From assembly GCA_902561015.1 (NCBI GenBank), contig CACENB010000003.1, forward strand, positions 1 through 64,000: a DNA stretch of 64,000 bases, given 5' to 3'. Below are positions 59,186-64,000 of this stretch, piece by piece. Numbering within the stretch: the stretch's first letter is position 1; the number at the start of each line of letters is the position of its first letter. The notes below the pieces were generated by a model. That model saw nothing but the letters and a program-made list of their open reading frames with translations, ran no database searches and had not been told where the DNA came from. Origin of the DNA: an uncultured Pelagibacteraceae bacterium. Its GTDB lineage: Bacteria > Pseudomonadota > Alphaproteobacteria > Pelagibacterales > Pelagibacteraceae. Made by a program: the position numbers and the translations under genes.

Positions 59186-61111
59186 ATGTTAACTCAAATA
59201 GTCACATTTTTAATTTTTTTTGCTGTTATTGGCTGTATTCTCTATGGAAGAAGGTTAATCAAAACTGAAAAAGTAGATGCTGTTTTTGGAAATCCTGAAA
59301 GAGCAAGAGGTGGTACTCATTGGATTATAGTCGGAAGTAGCTTTCTATTATTGGTATGGCTTTACTATTCTTGGGATATTGCAAAAGGTTTTTACCCAAA
59401 ATCTGCTAATGAACTTTGCCAAGTAGCAAAAGTTAACGACTCTTTATTAGGTTTAAAATATCAATTTCCAATAGAGGAACGAGAATTCAAAAGCACTGCT
59501 CAAATTAAGAAAGAAAATAAAAATCTTAAAGCAACTTTAAATGAAATCAAACTTTCTGATGATCTTAACTTGCAACAAAAAACAGATCTTACAGAGTTTA
59601 TCAACAAAACTATTAAGCTAATTCCTTTATTAACTAATGAGGATTTAATTGAAAATGAGACAAAATTCAAAATAGATGACATCACTGGGAAAATTAACCT
59701 ATTAACAGAAAATTTCAGAAAACCTGAATATCCTTTTGAAACAGAGCAAGAGGCAAACGAAAGACTTAAAGCAGTAAGTGAGCAAGGAGATTGGGGAATT
59801 ATAAAGGTTCAATCTGGAACGGGGTCTATAGAAAATACTATCGAAGTACCTTTAGTTCCAGAGACTAAAAGAGGTTTAAAATTTGATGCTGCCGCAAAAG
59901 AATTACAAATTATTAGTGATGAATTTTTTAAGTTAAGAAATCATAATCCTCAATTTAAAGATAAAATAAAAGAGCTCAAAGATGAGATCAAAGCTTATCG
60001 AAAAAATTTAGATGATACTCAAGAAGTAGCTTCAACTTACGCTAAAGATATTGTTAAAATTGCACGACGAATAGAATTTGCAAGTATATATCCACCCAAT
60101 GCGTTAAACGAAATGCAAAATGCAATTATCAATTTTGATGTTGCCCTAAAAGAAGCTCAAGGGGGGTTGAGATTTGTAGATATATTTCTATTTCCAGCTG
60201 GTACTATTGTTGCAAGTGGGCCAAGCTGTTCAGAACAAGGATCTGGTAGATGGCTACCTAAGCCGTCAGATACATTTGATAAGTTTATGCTTATGCTTAA
60301 ACCGAGTGTAGGTTACAAAGAAATTCCTCTCCTATGGATAGAACTGGTTGATGTTAGTAAAATGATTGGTTTTATTTTACCAGATTGGATAGCTGATATT
60401 TTACCTGGTGAATACCCAGTTCACACTCAAGATGGAATTGTGAAACAAAATTTTAAAGGCCAAGTTTTAAAATTAGTAACAGGAGACTTTAAGCTATTTA
60501 AAGTACCAGTGCCTTATGGTCATATTTGGGATTCATTTTTAAGAGTATTTTTAGGATTAGTGTTTGGAATATTAATTGGTGTGCCGCTTGGATTATTTAT
60601 GGGATTAAATAGATTTGCTAAAGGTTTTTTTGATCCGTTAATTGAGCTTTACAGACCTGTTCCCCCTCTGGCTTGGGCTCCTTTAATCATTTCGGTTTTA
60701 GGAATAGATAATACTGGCAAGGTTTTCTTGTTATTTATGGTCTCATTATCAATCATGATTATTTCTGCGAGAGCTGGTGCCTCTGGTACTCAGTTATCAA
60801 AAATCCATGCAGCTCACTCACTTGGTGCATCAAAAAAACAAATCTTGAGGTATGTAATTTTTCCCAACTCTTTACCAGAAATACTTACTGGAATAAGAGT
60901 TGCAGTAGGAATGTGCTGGGGAACTCTGGTTGCTGCCGAATTTTTAGCTGGAACAACTGGAATTGGTTTCGTTGAAAACGTTGCTAAAAAATATTTTCAA
61001 TATGAAGTTATTTGGATCACTATATTTATAATGGGAATGCTTGGTTTATTATTTGATGTCACCTTGAGAAAAATAATAGACAAAACAATTCCATGGCGTG
61101 GAAAAGGCTAA
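59186..61111 (+). CDS. tauC: Taurine-type ABC transporter permease with large N-terminal extension
   Basis: 641 residues, more than twice the usual TauC size. Two hydrophobic segments (about 3-23 and 46-66) precede a mostly polar, charged region (67-~395) rich in E/K heptad-like stretches, e.g. LKATLNEIKLSDDLNLQQK, ending with a Cys-containing ASGPSCSEQGSG. The normal permease domain is in the last ~200 residues with five to six segments and the EAA loop AAHSLGASKKQILRYVIFPNSLPE. The extension probably sits in the periplasm and may contact TauA or the wall. Family members with such a length are unusual. Confidence 0.88.
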   Translation: MLTQIVTFLIFFAVIGCILYGRRLIKTEKVDAVFGNPERARGGTHWIIVGSSFLLLVWLYYSWDIAKGFYPKSANELCQVAKVNDSLLGLKYQFPIEEREFKSTAQIKKENKNLKATLNEIKLSDDLNLQQKTDLTEFINKTIKLIPLLTNEDLIENETKFKIDDITGKINLLTENFRKPEYPFETEQEANERLKAVSEQGDWGIIKVQSGTGSIENTIEVPLVPETKRGLKFDAAAKELQIISDEFFKLRNHNPQFKDKIKELKDEIKAYRKNLDDTQEVASTYAKDIVKIARRIEFASIYPPNALNEMQNAIINFDVALKEAQGGLRFVDIFLFPAGTIVASGPSCSEQGSGRWLPKPSDTFDKFMLMLKPSVGYKEIPLLWIELVDVSKMIGFILPDWIADILPGEYPVHTQDGIVKQNFKGQVLKLVTGDFKLFKVPVPYGHIWDSFLRVFLGLVFGILIGVPLGLFMGLNRFAKGFFDPLIELYRPVPPLAWAPLIISVLGIDNTGKVFLLFMVSLSIMIISARAGASGTQLSKIHAAHSLGASKKQILRYVIFPNSLPEILTGIRVAVGMCWGTLVAAEFLAGTTGIGFVENVAKKYFQYEVIWITIFIMGMLGLLFDVTLRKIIDKTIPWRGKG

Positions 61112-61112
61112 T

Positions 61113-62117
61113 TTGAAAACAGAAAATCTTAAAAAAGAAGTTATCAAAATTTTTAAAAATTACGGATTAATTAATCCACATGCTGTTATTTCAGCTAATG
61201 CTTTGATTAATGCCGAGTTAGTTGGTGCTTATGGTCATGGTCTTTCTAGATTAAGAATGTATTGTGAAAGAATATCTAAAAAAGTTATTAATCCAAAACC
61301 TAGAATAAAAGTTAAAAAAATATCTCAATCGATAGCTCACATTGATGCTGATAATAGTATTGGCTTCGTTGCAGCTGATCTTGCGATTAGAAAAGCAATC
61401 GAATGTGCCAAAAAAACAGGTATCGGTTTAGTGGCAGTAAAAAATAGTGGTCACTATGGATTGTCTGGTTATTACGCTGAGCAAGCAGTCAAAAAAAATT
61501 TAATCACTATGATTTATACTAACGCTCCACCAGCAATCGCTCCTTATGGTGCAAAAAAAAGTTTGTTTGGAACTAATCCCATATGTTTTGGTTCTCCAAC
61601 TGGAGCAAAGGTACCTTTTATATTAGACACAGCTATTGCAAAAATTAATAGAGGAAAAATTAGATTTGCAGCTAGAAATAATCAAAAAATACCAAAAGGT
61701 GTTGCATTAGATAAATTTGGTAAACCTACAACGGATGCAAAAAAGGCTCTTTACGGAGTTCAATTACCTATTGCAGGTTTTAGAGGTTCAGGTTTAGCGT
61801 GGATGGTAGATATTCTAAGTGGTGTTTTAACTGGTGGAAATCATGCAGGTAAGGTTAAGGATCCTTTCGATGATTTTTCAGGTCCACAAAATATTGGACA
61901 TTTGTTTATCACATTTAAAACAAACTTATTTGTCAAAAATTATACCTCAAGAATTAAGAATAATATTAAAACGATTAAAAGATTGCCTAAAATAAAAGGA
62001 GTAAAAGAAATAATGTATCCTGGTCAAAATAAAGATAAAAGGTTTAGAATGAACGTAAAAAAAGAAATCAAATTGTCAAAAATTATCAAAAAAGATTTAG
62101 TAGATTTAAAAAAATAG
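61113..62117 (+). CDS. Ldh_2-family dehydrogenase (sulfolactate/malate/lactate type)
   Basis: 334 residues. GAYGHGLSRLRMY near residue 40, HIDADNSIGFVAADLA, AVKNSGHYGLSGYYAEQA (with the catalytic His) and TNAPPAIAPYGAKKSLFGTNP are Ldh_2/ComC signatures. Members include malate, ureidoglycolate and sulfolactate dehydrogenases. Between tauC and pta/hpsN, oxidation of (R)- or (S)-sulfolactate to sulfopyruvate is plausible. The ORF track starts at GTG 61098 inside tauC; TTG at 61113 has AAAAGG five bases upstream and follows the tauC stop, so it is preferred. Confidence 0.85.
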   Translation: MKTENLKKEVIKIFKNYGLINPHAVISANALINAELVGAYGHGLSRLRMYCERISKKVINPKPRIKVKKISQSIAHIDADNSIGFVAADLAIRKAIECAKKTGIGLVAVKNSGHYGLSGYYAEQAVKKNLITMIYTNAPPAIAPYGAKKSLFGTNPICFGSPTGAKVPFILDTAIAKINRGKIRFAARNNQKIPKGVALDKFGKPTTDAKKALYGVQLPIAGFRGSGLAWMVDILSGVLTGGNHAGKVKDPFDDFSGPQNIGHLFITFKTNLFVKNYTSRIKNNIKTIKRLPKIKGVKEIMYPGQNKDKRFRMNVKKEIKLSKIIKKDLVDLKK

Positions 62118-62119
62118 TC

Positions 62120-63031
62120 ATGCTGTCCAAAAAAGAAATTATTTGTCCTGATAACTTGCTCAACGTTGCTCATAAAAAGAAAGGTGTTAAAGCAGGGATT
62201 GTTAATGCAGGAAAACCTCTTCCTATGCAGTCGGTGCAAGATGCTGTTAAAGAAAATCTAATTGAGCCAATTTTTATAGGTGATGAAAAAGAAATAAATA
62301 AGTGCGCACAAGATTTAAAATGGGATATCTCAAATTATGAGATAATTCATGAACCTATTGAAAACAATACAGCCGTCATTGCTGCAAAACTTGCGAGCGA
62401 ACAAAAGATCAAAATTATTGTTAAAGGCCATATTCATACTGACATTCTAATGAAAGAAGTTTTGAAAAGAGAATATGGTTTACTTGGAAAAACCAGATTA
62501 AGTCATATTTGGCATATGACTTTAGGAAAAGAGGATAAACCTTTAATAATTACTGATGGAGCATTGAATGTTTTACCTAATGTAAAAACAAAATTACATA
62601 TTCTTAAAAATGTTATAAATTTTTCCAATAGAATTGGTATTGAAAAACCTAAGGTCGCAATATTATCTGCTACTGAAGAAATTTTAGATAGTGTTCCAAG
62701 TTCGAAAGAGGCTGAAGAATTAACTAAATTAGCTAAAAAAGAAAATTTAAATGCCGATGTTTTCGGTCCGCTAGCATTTGATAATAGTATCTCAAAAAAA
62801 TCTGCGGCTATTAAAGGAATACAAAATAGTGTAGCTGGTATGGCTGATGTATTACTGGTTCCAAGTGTTGAAACAGGAAATGGATTAGTAAAAATGCTTA
62901 TATATTTTTGTGGAGCGTGTGCAGCAGGTGTGGTTGTTGGTGGTAAAGTTCCAGTAGTAATAACCAGTCGTTCTGATGAAGCTCCAGCAAGATTAGCTTC
63001 TATTGCTGCAGCTGTTGTTGCTTTAGATTAA
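62120..63031 (+). CDS. pta: Phosphate acetyl/butyryltransferase
   Basis: 303 residues of the PTA_PTB family. KAGIVNAGKPLPMQSVQDAV, VKGHIHTDILMKEVLKREYGL and the C-terminal PARLASIAAAVVALD with GVVVGGKVPVVITSRSDEAPAR are family motifs, the last being the phosphate-binding loop. In sulfonate degradation it turns acetyl phosphate, released by sulfoacetaldehyde acetyltransferase, into acetyl-CoA. The length is typical of the short Pta/Ptb proteins. xsc would be expected nearby but is not in the window; it may lie to the right. Confidence 0.9.
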   Translation: MLSKKEIICPDNLLNVAHKKKGVKAGIVNAGKPLPMQSVQDAVKENLIEPIFIGDEKEINKCAQDLKWDISNYEIIHEPIENNTAVIAAKLASEQKIKIIVKGHIHTDILMKEVLKREYGLLGKTRLSHIWHMTLGKEDKPLIITDGALNVLPNVKTKLHILKNVINFSNRIGIEKPKVAILSATEEILDSVPSSKEAEELTKLAKKENLNADVFGPLAFDNSISKKSAAIKGIQNSVAGMADVLLVPSVETGNGLVKMLIYFCGACAAGVVVGGKVPVVITSRSDEAPARLASIAAAVVALD

Positions 63032-63092
63032 TTGTTTGATTGCAATAAAATTGAAATTGTCTTAAATAATTCAACTATAGTAAACAATTAAT

Positions 63093-64000
63093 ATGGCTAT
63101 CACATATCTAAAAAAATCTCCAAAAACATCATCAACAGATGACAATAAGACAACAGGAATAGTTCAAGATTTATTAAAAGACATTGAAACTACAAAAGAA
63201 CAAGGTTGTATTGATTTAACAAAAAAGTTTGACAAATACGATGGGGAAATAATTGTTTCAAAAGAAAGAATTGATGAAATAAAAAAAACTTTAGATCAAA
63301 AAACTAAAGATGATATCCAATTTTCTTTTGATCGAGTAAGAAAATTTGCTGAAGCTCAACTTAAAAATTATGGTCAAGATTTTGAAGTTGAATTATCTGA
63401 TGGTTTATATGCAGGTCAAAAATTAGTTCCTGTTAATACTGCTGGTTGTTACATACCAGGTGGAAGATATGCTCATATCGCTTCTGCTGTTATGAGTGTT
63501 ACTACAGCTAAAGTTGCCGGTGTTAAAAATATAATCGCATGTAGCCCTCCAAAAGAAAATGTTGGTGCCCACCCTGCTATTGTCTACACTGCTGATCTCT
63601 GTGGAGCAAATGTAATACTGAACTTAGGTGGTGTTCCAGCGATTGCTGCGATGACTAATGGATTATTTAAAAACCCTCCAGCAGACATCATTGTTGGTCC
63701 GGGAAACCAGTTTGTAGCTGAAGCGAAAAGAATTTTATATGGCAAAGTGGGAATAGATTTATTTGCGGGTCCAACTGAAATTGGAATAATTGCTGATGCA
63801 AAAGCTGATCCAGAGATAGTTGCTGTAGACTTAGTGGGTCAAGCAGAGCACGGCTATAATTCTCCATGTTGGTTATACACAACAAGTAAAGAGTTAGCTG
63901 AGAAAGTATTAAAGAGAGTTCCAGAATTAATTTCAGAATTACCCGAAGTTCCTAGAAAAAGTGCAGAAGCAGCTTGGAGAGATTATGGTGAGGTAATTCT
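63093..64000 (+). CDS. hpsN: Histidinol-dehydrogenase-like protein, probable sulfopropanediol dehydrogenase HpsN, partial
   Basis: The ORF starts MAITYLKKSPKTSS at 63093 and runs off the right edge. NTAGCYIPGGRYAHIASAVMSVTTAKVAGVKNIIACSPP, DIIVGPGNQFVAEAKRILYG, GIDLFAGPTEIGIIAD and LVGQAEHGYNSPCWLYTT mark the HisD fold, and the last segment reads like the HpsN branch. HpsN oxidises (R)-2,3-dihydroxypropane-1-sulfonate to sulfolactate, which the upstream Ldh_2 enzyme could oxidise further. A true HisD is not excluded but would be out of place here. 61 nt separate it from pta. Confidence 0.78.
   Translation, partial: MAITYLKKSPKTSSTDDNKTTGIVQDLLKDIETTKEQGCIDLTKKFDKYDGEIIVSKERIDEIKKTLDQKTKDDIQFSFDRVRKFAEAQLKNYGQDFEVELSDGLYAGQKLVPVNTAGCYIPGGRYAHIASAVMSVTTAKVAGVKNIIACSPPKENVGAHPAIVYTADLCGANVILNLGGVPAIAAMTNGLFKNPPADIIVGPGNQFVAEAKRILYGKVGIDLFAGPTEIGIIADAKADPEIVAVDLVGQAEHGYNSPCWLYTTSKELAEKVLKRVPELISELPEVPRKSAEAAWRDYGEVI

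Noticed and set aside
63093-64000. True histidinol dehydrogenase (hisD)
   Set aside because: Neighbours are sulfonate genes and the AEHGYNSP-type region reads like HpsN; kept as hpsN-like but not excluded.

Overview
The window is a strongly AT-rich, gene-dense stretch of a marine alphaproteobacterium that looks like the SAR11 / Candidatus Pelagibacter lineage. This rests on very low GC, lysine/asparagine/isoleucine-rich proteins, near-zero intergenic spacing with many 1-4 nt overlaps, omega-aminotransferase, TRAP and ABC systems for small organic osmolytes, and gene families I associate with that group. No plasmid, prophage, insertion sequence or CRISPR array is visible. The assignment is by recognition only; no database search was possible.

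Layout. 1-10 kb (minus strand): partial trmJ, a DUF1989 protein, citramalate synthase, cysS, nadE, class II DAHP synthase, a methyltransferase, glmS and a stand-alone GlmU acetyltransferase half. 10-14.4 kb (plus): gph and a methylcitrate-cycle operon prpDBC. 14.4-18.5 kb (minus): a methyltransferase-like gene, a DUF1289 protein, and nrdAB with candidate tandem NrdR boxes upstream. 18.5-25 kb: a phosphomannomutase/phosphoglucomutase with an apparent 3' frameshift, DUF2061, a TauE/SafE-type exporter, dusA and a dctPQM TRAP transporter. 25-30 kb: a CaiB-type CoA transferase, rpoZ with a long acidic tail, an MFS carrier, a 3-hydroxyisobutyrate-dehydrogenase-family enzyme, a PNPOx-like protein and an SGNH lipoprotein.

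30-38.9 kb: two tandem secreted beta-lactamase-fold proteins that share an almost identical cysteine-rich segment, a gamma-carbonic-anhydrase-like protein, a thioredoxin-like protein, two glycosyltransferases with a DUF6165 protein, and a polar amino-acid ABC importer with no ATPase gene beside it. 39-43.2 kb: a compact polyamine/methylthioadenosine unit (mtnP-mtnA-class II aldolase-speD/speE fusion, with apt divergent). The fused SpeDE would make methylthioadenosine; MtnP, Apt, MtnA and the aldolase would recycle it, probably by a short DHAP-type shunt. 43.2-48.7 kb: an SGNH protein, tRNA-Met, a TPR-sulfotransferase, and a beta-propeller autotransporter whose 3' end abuts the first ~36 codons of a broken malyl-CoA-lyase/CitE-like gene.

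48.7-64 kb: guaC, two small paralogous membrane proteins, a double-winged-helix protein, a BASS transporter, a dimethylglycine/sarcosine-dehydrogenase-like enzyme, then an organosulfonate region. There, ald and an omega-aminotransferase (taurine/beta-alanine:pyruvate type) diverge from tauABC, an Ldh_2 dehydrogenase, pta and a partial hpsN-like gene. A perfect 17-nt palindrome sits just upstream of a TATAAT box in the divergent gap. The TauC permease carries an unusual ~400-residue N-terminal extension. In all three solute-importer operons a strong hairpin lies between the binding-protein gene and the membrane-subunit genes.
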